Below, piece by piece: positions 44,845 through 56,503 of a DNA stretch of 64,000 nt. Origin of the DNA: Lactarius indigo. Its lineage: Eukaryota > Basidiomycota > Agaricomycetes > Russulales > Russulaceae. Where the stretch lies: the NCBI GenBank assembly GCA_025766275.1, contig JAFKAC010000138.1:62001-126000 (forward strand), in the 5' to 3' direction. Made by a program: the position numbers and the translations under genes. Position 1 is the stretch's first letter. The number at the start of each line of letters is the position of its first letter. The notes beneath the pieces are model-generated. The model made no database searches. It saw nothing but the letters and a program-made list of their open reading frames with translations, and was not told the origin of the DNA.

Positions 44845-46853
44845 GCACCTCCTAGATGCAACCAGCCGATATGCGCATGGCAGCGACGCTGCGCGGATGT
44901 GAAGACACGAGGTATGATGATGCATTCAAGACGCCTCGAAAAAAATTTAGAGCGTCGTTAGGTCTTTAACTTGAGGAGGCGCTTGGTGGCAATAATGAAA
45001 TCAGTGATGAGCGCTAGATAAGCGCCAAAATACAGAAGCCTGGCCGCAAAGTTCATCAGAATCGGACATACACTCCTACACAGTGTCACATTACACATTG
45101 CTACAGTGTGTTTCGTGCCCAAGGACGCGTAGTGTGATAATGTCCGCAACGCGGCGCTTCTCACATGGCTTCGCATGGTCGCAACAGCCTTACGGCTGTG
45201 GTGTTCGGAGCGTCAACATCGAAGTCGTAAAGAGAGCTAATGCCTAGTGTATTGTAAATGTGATCGGCGTGGTCAGCACGTGTATTGTACTTATGGCCTG
45301 CTCCCAAGGCCATTTCGTCACGTTCGCGCCACACGACAGGCGACGATTACGACATTGGGTCATCAATACTCCCAGGCCATCACAAAGGACAAGGTTCGCT
45401 CGTTGCAGTGGCCATGAGCCGACGCGCCCCGCGTTGTTCTTTCTTGGCGGCCTGATGGACGTGGGCACTCCAGTCAACCCAAAATCATCACGAGCAGCGG
45501 GGATAACCAGGCAACGAGCAATATGCCGAGATAGATGTAACGAGAAGTTTTCCGGGGGGACCACATGCTGCATGCCATACTGGTGCAAGGTGTACGGAAG
45601 GATCCAGTGCGGACCCGGAATGAGAAGCAACCAGACGGCAGCTCTCGGAGATGCAACGACGTTTGGCGTTGACCGTTGAGCCCTCCTGATCACTCAATCA
45701 GACCCGCTCCGTATAACCGTGTCTTCGACGACGATGACGGTTGTCAGCGACCAGCCCCGTCCGCCCGCCGGAGTCACAAGGAATCCCTAGGTCATGGCCC
45801 CACCACAGACATGCACGTAAGGCTAGAAGAGAATCACATCTCTGTTTGGGCTTATTGCAGTACAGAGCTAAAAAATTTCGAGTCCCCCTCTCCCATTCTT
45901 GCCCATCCCCTGGGGCCAACTCCTCTCGGGTCGCACTGCTATCGAAAGATGGGTGGACGCAGGGACGACGAACGGCTTGGCCTGCTTTGAAAAAGGGAAA
46001 AGGTGACCGTGTTACGTTTTAGCGCTAAAAAATGTCGGGCGCGGGTCTCATCTGAGACTGAGCATCCGAACGTCGGTGTCTGTCAGGGCCGGTGTCCTCC
46101 GTCGTGATGGCATAAGACGATACGTACGGTACGAGCATGGCGGGGTTTAATTTCTGATTGTGTTCTGACCGCGGTGCCCCCGCATCGGCAACATGCGGTC
46201 TCCGAATGGTGTTTCGTATCCGGGGCTGATCAACGCTGAGCCATTGTCGCGATGGGCTGCGGGTACACGCCGCCCACTGGCATTTGCAGGTCGTCCCTCA
46301 TAATCATAGCTTACGGTTCGGCATGTCTTTTACCTAAATTGATCGGGGCTTATGCTTTGCTCCTCCACACCCGCGGCGGGACTGCTGCGGTGCAGGAGGC
46401 GTCATTGATGCAATCCGATGTATACCATCTCTTTTGCCTCCTTGGGCTCGCCAAAGTCCATCAACTAGCTCATCAGATCGGTAGTTCGCACCAAAATTGC
46501 ACAACACTCACATCACGAACTAAAAAAAGTATTTCGAAGAAATGCCGTTTATCAATTATTTTTTTCTTCCCGCCCCCCCTGACGTGAACGTACATGTGGT
46601 AGGGCAACGCAAATGAAATTATGATTAAAAAAAGCTCCTGAGCTTGATTGATGCTAAGTCGTCTCAGTCCCTTTTTGTAGGGCCACGCGCACGCACATAG
46701 GTAGAGACAATAAATCTACAGAGAGCACTAGAATACACGCGAACGAAAGCGGAGCACCACATGCCTGCAAAACAAAATACCCATAATAACGCAATGAGGG
46801 TAAGCCTGGAGGGCGAGCAGCAAAGAGCAGTAAGAAACGTTGCCTCCTTGTCC
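44845..46853. other. Intergenic, 2.0 kb
   Basis: Only short frames without recognisable content are present. A 139-codon plus-strand frame at 45260-45679 overlaps a frame of similar length on the other strand, which points to chance. No RNA gene or repeat was identified. Confidence 0.4.
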
Positions 46854-48928
46854 TCAAACGGCCTCAATTTCACGCTTTATCCATGGCGCTATTGCGGCCT
46901 TGCCGCCGCTGGCTTCGGCCGCGTCGACGGCCTCTAGTAAATCTGCATCTGGGTCCTCTGCCTCCGCTTCTGCCTCCGCATCGCTCTCTCCTCCACTGGA
47001 GATGTGCAATTTGGACGACGGGGGTTGTGCCTGCGACCCATTCCGCTGGGGGGGAGCGGGAGGGGGAAGCGGAGAGCGGCTGCGTGAGCGGGAGGACGGC
47101 ACAGAGTGAGCGACGTCTCCCTTGGGCCTCGGAACAGTGAGGGAAGATGCATTGCTACGGGGGGAACCGGCCTCCCGTTCGCGGGACTCGGGGGGCCCAT
47201 TGTAGGACTGTAGGTGTTGCGGGGGTGGGGGGTGGGTGACTACCACCGTGTCCGTGCGGCCGATTGAGCGGTCTGACCCCTGCGAAGCAGAGGCTGCATG
47301 CACGTGGTCGCGTTCTTGAACGGGTGCGTGTACGCGGGGATGCACAAACGACGCAGTGTTCTGGGAATGAGGGTCCAGCGTGCCGCGCCGTTCGACTCGC
47401 TTCATCTTCTTGCGGCAACGGTCACAAACAGTCCCTGGACCCTCAGGTCCGGGACCCCACTTCTCGACACACTTGCCGTCTTTGTAACGCCCAGGCAGAC
47501 CGCATTGCCGGCAGATGCGTTGGCCCTTCTCATTCGAAGCTGGGAACCCGCCGGGAGGTAGCGTCGGTAGACTAGCCGCTCCTACAATCGAGCGAGCTGA
47601 AGGTGCAGCTGAAACAGAGGGATTGTCTTTGGGATGCGTCATTGAGCCTCAAAGAACGGAAATAGGGAATAATGCTTACCGCCAGTCTTGGACCTTTTTC
47701 CAGGTGGGCCCGTAACGGGGGGAGCAAAAATGTGGGTTTGTAGGGTCTGGTACTGGCTTTGGGGTTGTGGTGGCGGTTGGGCCTGGGCAGGGGACGCAAT
47801 AGCAGGACTGGCAGGACTGGGTTGCGGCGCAGTCTCGCGACGATGGGGGTGAGGCACACGATAATCAGGAGACCGCGACGGGCGAATTGAGGGGACCCCC
47901 CGATAATAGGAAGGGGGGATGCCATACGCATGGCCAGGTTGAGGAGACGCCGGCGATGCACGATTATTGTCCGTAGCCTCAAGAAGTAGTTCATCCAACG
48001 ACATGGACGAGCTCCGACTGCGTGCGGGAGAGAGGGAGAGGGACGGGGATTGATCATGGCGGTCGGGACGACGACCACGTGGGTGAGGTTGTTGTGCGGG
48101 GTAAGCAGGGTGGAGGTGATGGTTCATTTCGGGGGCGTTGTACGAGGATGGGACGTGTGGGTGCAAACGCGAGGGCTGGAACTCGGGAATCGGCGCGCTG
48201 CACGCGATATATGTATGGCAGGTACGTACCTCGACGGGATGGCGAGTGCCGCGGTCTCTACGGATGCGTTTGGCGGGGGGGGCGTCTTCGATACTGTCAT
48301 CGCGGTGACGCACACGAGCGGGAAGACTGGCGGCAGGAGTCGCACCGGGGAAGGTTTGTGATGCGGCAACGGAAGCGCGGGGAACTGAGGGGTGAGAGCG
48401 CCGAGGTTGGTACGCAGGGAGGGGGTTGAAAGATGGCTTGGTGGAAGGATCACGAAGCAGCTGGGAGAAGTGGGAGCGAGCGTCCAGTAGGTGGACCTCA
48501 GAAGCTTGGAGATAGCGGTCGAAGTCTAGCCAAGCCTCGGATATGGTACGCAAGCGAGAATCGGCAGCTTCTCGTGCCGCCTTCTCAGTTTCCAAGCGTG
48601 ATTGGAGGTCCAGTATGGCCTTGACGGCAGCTTCTGGATAGGGAGGGGGCGGAGGAGAAGAACCATCTGCCGCAGCAGTCAGGGGAGCACCTGAAGGTTT
48701 GAGAAGGGCGAGAGTCTGCTCTGCGCGCTCGTAACGGGCTCTGGCGGTGGTAAGATCTTTGGACAGGGTCTCATTGTCAGCGAGGACGGTGGAGAGGATG
48801 TGAGCTAGTTGAGAGGGGGAACTGTTCGAGTGTGAATTACTGTTATTGTTAGTATTATTAGTAAGCTGGGGAGGGGGAGCTGGGGAATGGGACATGGGAG
48901 CGAAGGAGGGGGCAAAGCGTAAGTGCAT
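46854..48928 (-). CDS. Coiled-coil protein with a GATA-like zinc finger, probable transcription regulator
   Basis: Three exons (48928-48230, 48175-47680, 47626-46854) join in phase to about 655 residues. A coiled coil spans roughly residues 45-160 (ADNETLSKDLTTARARYER, LQSRLETEKAAREAADSRL). A nuclear-localisation-like PPAKRIRRDRG follows near 221-231, then a long Pro/Ser-rich disordered part. The finger lies near residues 435-475: ICRQCGLPGRYKDGKC, then TVCDRCRKKMKRVERRG. The Cys pairs are both C-x2-C as in GATA factors, but 25 residues separate them instead of 17-18, with an extra Cys inside. The C-terminus is Ser/Arg-rich, then acidic. Start choice: first ATG in frame at 48928; a second Met 11 residues later is also possible. 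Confidence 0.8.
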
Positions 48929-51900
48929 GACGGATAGGTCGTCTGAAGGATATAAGTATTCGAGGTTCCGGTGGCGGGCGGCGGCTGTTGCGGCGCGGCG
49001 ATGCAAAAAACTGCATGCGCGCGCGTGTTTGGCCCCCCGAGGAGCGCTACCTCTTTCCTTTTCCGTTATTCCGAATCCTCTCCGGCACCGGACCCCCGGA
49101 CTTTCCTTACTCTCTGATGGCGCACGACTGGCCTCGTTCTTCCCCCTCCCTGACGCGTCCCCTGACACTCCCCCCGCAATTCGTTGCCGACCTCGCCGAG
49201 GCCACAACTGACCAATCTACCCACGTCCAAATTACATACACCCATTCATACTTCCTTTTTATTTTTTATTTTTATTTTCATTGGTGATGTTCCTCGGATC
49301 TTTCTGTAATGGTGTTCGCACATCGCGAAAACAAGAGCAACTTCCCAGCAACGCGCCCGCAATAGTCGGTTTCGCATCGTATCCCCACACAAGGACTCCA
49401 TCAGCCGCTGTCACACCAAATCGCGCTCAGGGCGCCCTATCCTTTTTTCTATCTGGCTCGCATCTGGCGCTCCCCTCAATCTCCCGCGCGCGCGTGTACC
49501 GCCCTCTGATGTTGCATTTTGTTCTTTCCGGCCGGCCTTCTCTCCCCACCACTCATTCGCTCCACCTTCGCCGAGATCACCAACCGAGCCGATTCGATCT
49601 TCTCACGTCCATCCTTCCATCCACTACATACAATAAACACTGGCATGACTTACAGTCCGTGCACACATCCACCGCTTTGATCTCCCAATCTCCCGCACAT
49701 CGGCTGCATCACGCTCTGTAATCCAAGCCTTCTTTTACAACAGCTTACCCTTTTCAATCTGGAACCCTCAACTCGACCCACCCTCATCGCGAGCGCCTCT
49801 CAGTCCAATGCGATTCTCGTTCCCACTGTATGCCACCAGGCGTCCATGTGGTCGCGCCACCTGCCGCCAAGTCAGCCACTAACCAACGTTAACGAACACC
49901 CGCAATCCCTAAATTTCGTTAAGCATCCGGCGTTTTCCTCTCTAAGGATTTTTCTGAAAAACGTGCTCACTTCCGATTTTGTCAATTTCTCAACACTTTG
50001 GCCTCTAGCAACCCGCAGCATGTTCCCTACGGCGGTGCAGCGGAGTTTGGGGTCCTTCCAACTCCACGCTGCGCACGCGATTTCCAGGCGGGGATGTTCG
50101 CATGGGCGCCGCGGCACCAGTCCAAATTCTGATGTGGCCTACAACCCTCGGAGGGGCGGCTCACAATCCGAGGAACCCGGCACCTTGTGTTTTCGCGACT
50201 GCGCGTCTGCAGGGCATCGGCATAACGCATGCCCTGTCGAGCCGAAACAGTGGCGTTGCCACGCCGCATCCTCAAGGCGCACCGTGCGCCATCCACGCGT
50301 GGCGCTTTTCCTTCTTCGTCTGCGACATTCTTCGTCTTCTTTTCCTTTTTAGGCTACTGCGGCCGCGGCCCGCCCCGCCGCAGCTGGCAGACCGCTCATC
50401 CCCGCGGTAGCGCGCCGCATCACCTGATCATCTGATGCCTTAGCGACCGCCACTTAGCACCTCGGGCAACCACCACCCGGCGTCACGTCACCCGCACAAC
50501 CTCATCGCGCCGCGAGCATCGCTTCCCTACAGGACACATTGCCGCCTCCTTGCCCGTAGCCCAATTCGGCATCCTCCTCTCTCACGGTGAATGCACCGCT
50601 CCTGCGTGTCAATCGCCCGACCTCGTCCATGCCCCAATCGGTCGGACCAGTTGCGTGTCGTTCCCTCCCCCAGGCACGCGTACGTGGCTTGCCCGTGCCA
50701 CGTCACAAGGGGGGGACGCCGCATCACCGCACCCTCAGCGCACCCGACCTGACAACGTTGTCGTGATACATGCCTCACGAATCGGAAGTCCCTTGTTCCT
50801 TATTCTCTCAATTTGGCTGGGGCAAAGCCACTGATCGGGAACTGCTTTGCCTCGCGTCCGCGGTGCGGACTGTACAAGTAGCCGTGCCTATCGATAGCGA
50901 TGTGCAGTGCATCGCCCCGCGTGCGCGGCCTTCCTTCCCGCCATCCACGCCTCGATGATGACCAATAGCGGCGCGTCGATGCCTATCTGCAAACTGGTTG
51001 CCGGCCAAACACCTGGTGATTGAACCCGCAGCATGCCTGCGTCATCTCCGCTCCCTTCTCAGAGCGCGTGCGCGCCACGTCTACGCTGCGCGCTCGAGGC
51101 AAACGTGCGTCTGCGGAGCTTTACGCAACGCCAAACCTTAGTTGAAGACGGTGCTTGGTGCGGGGCTATGCGCATCTCGCACGCCGCGTGTGGTTGCGCG
51201 CTCGTCACGACTAATCATAGGCCGGTCCAGGATCGTGCACGTCGGTTTTCTGGTGCGTGTCGACGGCGCCGCCACGGCCGGCTTTTGGCCCTAAACATGC
51301 CTTTGCAGCTTTATGGCCACTGCCCTTTGCAACGTCTCGAAGATTCACTGGAACTAGAGAGTAGGAAGAGGAACGTGGAAGAAAACTCCGTGTTGAATTG
51401 AACGGGTTTGGGAGGGGCTAAAGAGAGAGGAGTTTTTTCATGAATGTGAAACTCACTCATACATTCCTCGGGGGTTTCCGACCACGAGTCCATGTTCATG
51501 ACTATGTCTGGCAAGGGGTTGAATGAAATTGTCTGCTACTGCACCCAGAGGAAATGTTAAGGGGTGAGGAGCGGAAGGTAGGGGGAGGACGTTGGGTGCG
51601 GCGGTTGCGGCGTGTAAAGACTACAGGATGGTCCGCTTCCTGACGGACAATGCAGAAGCGATTGAATGGGGATGGAAAGAGTTCTGAGTTGAGGACTGAG
51701 GTCAGCTGCCCTAGAAGCAAGGCCATGGCGTTGAAGACTTGAGGCAGACGCGTTGCTCGTGCCCGCCCCGAAAAGCCAGGATTCAACCAAAACCCGATAT
51801 TCCCGCATCACACCATGACAACCCCCTGCGCGACCATGGTCACACGCACCGATACAAAACGCCGTACTTTAGCGTGGTTCGAAGATCATTTAAACAGATA

Positions 51901-52039
51901 CACAAGGTGACTATTGTACTAGTAGTACATAGCGTTCATACAGCCCGAAGAAGGATGTCCCCCATCCTATAATTAGTCTGTCGTCATGAAAAAAGTCCGA
52001 CAGCGCAAGTTACTACGGGAGCTATGGTGGAGCGACGGC
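48929..52039. other. 3.1-kb gene-free stretch, partly GC-rich
   Basis: The first part (to about 49900) is CT-rich and probably the promoter side of the minus-strand regulator gene. From about 50050 to 51300 the DNA is visibly GC- and CpG-rich, with many GCGC and CGCG words, yet no frame of recognisable content runs through it. No long terminal repeat or tandem array was identified by eye. Confidence 0.4.
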
Positions 52040-53199
52040 TCATTGGTTCAGAGTGATTAGCGTATTGTTGGCGTTAAAAGGGAAACTGAAGAATGCAGGA
52101 CCGGCAACGGTCACCGAGTCGTTCGCAGCAACAGAGCTATTCGTGACGACGACATACGCAAAGCCGCGTAGAGTGGGGGGAATGGTCACGGTAAAGTTGT
52201 TGTCGAGGGGAGCGAAGGTAAACGGGAAGCCGTTCAGGAACGCAGCGAAGAGCCCGGAACTATTCGACGGCTGCCCGGAATAGGAGAGCGTCACGTTCTG
52301 GCCTGGCTGGGCATTCGGAGGGTTCGTCGTTAATTGTGGGTTCGCCTGGAAAGGCAGAACGGTGTTGTTACTAGGGCACTGGGCGATGTAAGTCGAGATG
52401 AGGGTGAAAGACTGATTGAGGTCCAAGGGTGTCTGCATGGCCTGACGTCAGACTATATGACATGGAAAATTTTTTAACGGGCGTCACCTCATAGGCCGTG
52501 GACCAGGGGTTCCCTCCGCGAACGGCGTTGTTTACCCAAGTCGACTGATGGGCCGTTGTGGCGAGGATACTCCCAAAGGTCACGCGGAGCCCCTGTGAAG
52601 CGATGTAACTAACTCTGGGAAGGCATGGCAATGGAATGAACGCGCCTGATCCTGGGTGTATGCACTTGACCCGATGTAGGCTGAGGTTGAAATTGCCTCC
52701 AACGTATCGCTCGTGGCAACAAATTCTGTTACGTTCTGAGTTACGTTCTGCGTCGGGCTGATTGGTCCGAGTTAGCAAATACGCCATTACGACTCGACTC
52801 GATGCCACCCACAAGTCGTATGTACACGCTTGCACGGACGAATTTCCGAGCTGACTTGTGATATTGGAGACATAAGTCTGCGAGTGTTGAGACACCTGTT
52901 CGTAGAATGCGCGAACGCCAGGCGCGTAGCCAGCATCGAGGAAATTTTTGGTGGTAAAGTTCGCTAAACCACCCTGATAAAAGGCGCTCTTGAGCAGCTC
53001 CAACGTTAGCGCAAAGTTGAGTATATCAGTGTCTAGACGGTTCCTGTTATCGGAACACGACGTATCGACAATACAAAAGAACCCACGCACCAGTTACGTT
53101 AGTCTGGTTAGGAATGGGAGTCGTTTGGCGTTTGGAAGGGAAAGCCAGCGCTTGAAGCGCGACAGTGACGAGGGGCACAAGAAGAGCTTTGAAAAACAT
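52040..53199 (-). CDS. Secreted ferritin-fold protein, Rds1-like
   Basis: Five exons (53199-53091, 53032-52813, 52757-52646, 52592-52488, 52441-52040) join in phase to 315 residues. A signal peptide covers about residues 1-20 (KALLVPLVTVALQALAF). The ferritin_2-type domain follows: DTDILNFALTLELLKSAFY, GVRAFYEQVSQHSQTYV, EFVATSDTLEAISTSAYIG, then GSILATTAHQSTWVNNA. The C-terminal half is a beta-rich tail with many N-glycosylation sites (GQNVTLSYSGQ, DNNFTVTIP). Rds1 of fission yeast is a stress-induced glycoprotein; the ferritin-like bundle need not bind metal, and here the usual E-H pattern is partly replaced. The third intron (52645-52593) begins with GC; reading through it meets a stop or breaks the domain. 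It is divergent from the next gene. Confidence 0.85.
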
Positions 53200-54206
53200 G
53201 GCGGTCGGGTCAGGGGCGAAGAATAGCTCGTCATCTAGCAAGTTCTCTTATAGCGGAATGGAAAATAGGGATTGACTGCGCAAGTATACGAGTGCGTCAG
53301 CCAAGTCCATCGCTGGGTGGAGCGAATGACCATTTGATTAGAAACGGACCGTCGGCAGAGGTATAGAGGGGGTGGTCGAGGCTTTCTGTTCCGCCCCTGT
53401 CCTAATTGGGCTCGAGGGAGCGCATCTATCATTAGAACATTTGGAAATCGCACGCCGATGTAGTCGACAAGAAAGTGACGACAAGAGGGTGACTCCAGAA
53501 TGACCGTCGTGAAACCTCTCCGGTATCGTCCCGCTCGCGCGCCCTTCATTCACACACGAGAAAGGTTGAATGGGCGGAAACCATATCGACAGGGGGGCGA
53601 TGTCAGCATTCCTACGGAACTCGGCGCGCAAACAGGATGAGCACATCGACGGGCCGAAGAAATAGCCGATTTATACAGCACCCGTCAACCTGCCCTAGGG
53701 AAGACAGGTGGAGACAAGCGAAACGAGGACACCGGCGAGTAGAACTTCCGATCCCAACAGCAAAGAATAACACTCTTTCTCCTTGGCCAGCACAAAGTCG
53801 CGACTTGGACCACATAGCAATAGATGCCAAGGACGATCTGCAGTGTAGAAAGTTATCACCCAGCTCAGAAGAGGAGGGCCAGCGGGGGTTCTTTCTAGCT
53901 ATGGTCTGAGCCAACGCGAGCGGACACAACTTGAATGCGCGGATCGGGCAGCCATTCCATCACGCAGATTAGCTTTGATCGCCAAGATGAGAAAGGCCAC
54001 CATTGGGACGTCGTTGGTGGGACCCGGGCAAAGTCCGTTCGCTTGGCGTTTCGTGAGCCAGAGGCAGTCTGGCAAGAAGCGAGACGCGGGACGTCTTGGG
54101 TCTCGGAACCTTCCGGACTGCCACAGTCTTTCGATAAGCCCGTCAACCAGCTCAACGCGTCGACTCAGCAAAATTTCATCGCGGTCACTACTTTCCGGTG
54201 CTCGAC
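53200..54206. other. Divergent intergenic region
   Basis: The kilobase between the Rds1-like gene and the tRNA-ribosyltransferase gene should hold both promoters. No gene or repeat is recognised. Confidence 0.4.
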
Positions 54207-56021
54207 ATGCAATTCGAGGTGCTCGCCACCTGCAACACCACGCGCGCTCGCGTTTCTAGGATGAAACTTCCTCGTGAGTTGAAAGGCGTTAATCATCAGC
54301 CCTACTCAGGTTGTTAGCACAGACGGCGTGACGCTTCTGCCTACTTTCATGCCCGTCGCTACACAAGCAGCCATCAAGGGCCTGACGCCGCAGCAGATGG
54401 AAGGACTCGGCGTTACGTTGATCCTTAATAACACGTATCACCTGAACCTACGGCCAGGGATAGAGGTGCTGCGAGAAGCCGGGGGTGCGCATCGACTTCA
54501 GGGCTGGAACCATAACCTCCTCACGGTGCGCGTCGTGCCTGCCAAAAGCATACCCTCATTCACGGTGCGTAGGACAGCGGGGGCTTCCAGCTTGTGTCCC
54601 TTAACAAGTTCACAAAGATAACCGAAGAGGGCGCACTCTTGCGAGCCCATTTACGGGAGAGCCGACTATGCTGACGGTACGTGCGTACCATAGTTCCAAG
54701 CTTCCCCTCTTTTTACATGCACACAGCCTGAGGAGAGCATATCAATACAACACGCTATCGGCGCCGACATTATCATGCAACTCGACGATGTTGGTTCGTC
54801 CACCTATTTTTTCTTGCTGCGGGTTGGAATTTCCCGCTGATTTTCGAAGTATCAAGCTTGACTGTCGGCCCAAGAGTTGGCGAAGCGATGAAGCGGTCTG
54901 TTCGCTGGCTGGATCGGTGCATCGAGTTTCATGAAAAGTCAGGCAGAAGCACCGTTCAAAACCTATTCGCAATCGTTCAGGGTGGCCTCGACCCCGTCCT
55001 GCGAGACGAATGCCTAGACGAAATGGTCCGCCGTCGCGACAAAGTTGCTGGGTACGCTATTGGGGGGCTCAGTGGAGGAGAGGAAAAGGGCATGTCACTG
55101 ACCCCACCGCATCGCCCATTTCTCTGTGTTGACGAACGACATCTGTACCAGATGTATTTTGGCGAATGTGGGTTCCTTATGTTTTTCGTGGCTTCATATT
55201 GCTCATCTTTGAAGCAGAATCCGTCAATGCGCAGAAAAGCTCCCTGAAGATAGTGAGGACTACATTTTGCGCAAGGCGACGATTCTCACTCAGAGTAGAA
55301 CCGAGGTATTCGATGGGCATAGGGTTCGCAGAAGGTAATTTCACAACTCGTATATGTAAAATTAATCGATTCTCAGTACCATTTTTCAGACCTACTCGTA
55401 TGTGTCGCGTTGGGCGTCGATATGGTAACTTTCCACAAAATGTCGGGTTTTGCGGGGGTCTGATACAACGTCTAGGCGGACTGTGTTTTTCCGACGAGAA
55501 CAGCCCGCTTTGGTGTAGCGCTCACTTTCAATGGGCCGCTTAATTTGAGTGAGTCGTCAGTCATTGGGTAGTGTGAACGCTCCTTCGATCATTCTTTGAT
55601 AGAACTGAGGAAACATGCAACGGATTTCAATCCTATCGACAGCACCTGTCCATGTCCAACTTGCAGCGATGGGATATCGAGGGCCATGTTACATCACACA
55701 GTCACGCACGAGACGGCAGCGGCACACGGTGCGTCGTCCTGGCCGAAGTTATATGACACGCTCATCTTTCAATTAGCTGTGACGTTGCACAACCTCGCGT
55801 TCCAAGCCCGGGTCTTGGGCCAAGCGCGCGATGCCATAATGAACGGCACCTTCCCCACGTACCTCCGGAGGTTCTTCGCGGGTTACTTTGGCGATGTGGG
55901 CTATCCGGAGTGGTGCGTGAACGCGCTGCGGAGCGTCGGGGTTGATCTACTGGAGGGGCATCCGAACGCTAAGATCGTCAAAGGCGATGGAGCGAAGTGG
56001 GAGTATTCTGATGCAGTATGA
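54207..56021 (+). CDS. QTRT1: Queuine tRNA-ribosyltransferase catalytic subunit, one frameshift
   Basis: The enzyme exchanges guanine 34 for queuine in GUN-anticodon tRNAs. Eleven exons can be read: 54207-54273, 54323-54525, 54573-54676, 54727-54793, 54850-55093, 55215-55252, 55299-55334, 55390-55424, 55476-55548, 55603-55728 and 55777-56021. Motifs in order are [88 protein letters not shown] and the zinc site CPCPTC with a later His. All phases agree except exon 3, which is one base short: at 54639-54640 a run of two T should be three (ALF then SPF). After KGI the usual three or so residues are missing. Either a base was miscalled or the gene recently died. Confidence 0.85.
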
Positions 56022-56503
56022 CGCGATAGAGTGGGTTTCGATAGGGCAAGTTGTGAGAACTCTAATGATAACTTGGGATATGTTTGCTTGTGAGAAGATC
56101 CACGAGCGTCTAAGTCAAGCCTCCTGACTCGACAATTCGGTGCTTTTTGCACAACTTGTTGGACTTCTCGACATTCTGCCCCGTCTGCTACAGTAACTTA
56201 CTATCGAGTCATTAGAAAGAGGGAAACCAATACTGCACAGGCACACTTGCCCAAATATGGAAGGCTCTTGTGAGCTGACCTGAAATTGGAGCCGTCAGGG
56301 CGCCAGGCTCGCTCAGAAACCAACAAGCAAAGAGCCAACTCGCCACTCGCCCCCGCGACACATACAGCACCCACTTACCACTCACGACCATCTAACTCCC
56401 TCTTTCTTCCTGTCCGAACGCTCTTAGTTATTTATTTCATTGTCCTCTCTGCTTTCGTCCTTGCGCGTCGCTCTTATCATCGCCTTTCTATCAATCGTGT
56501 TTA
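56022..56503. other. Intergenic
   Basis: Contains the 3' flank of the tRNA-ribosyltransferase gene and a C/T-rich leader before the BCAS3-like gene. No gene is seen. Confidence 0.4.

Noticed and set aside
49281..49721. 146-codon plus-strand frame as a secreted protein
   Set aside because: The sequence is a CT-rich promoter-like stretch; the composition is low-complexity and no conserved segment is seen.
50229..51401. Several overlapping frames in the GC-rich gap
   Set aside because: None extends through introns or shows family motifs; stop-poor frames are expected at this base composition.
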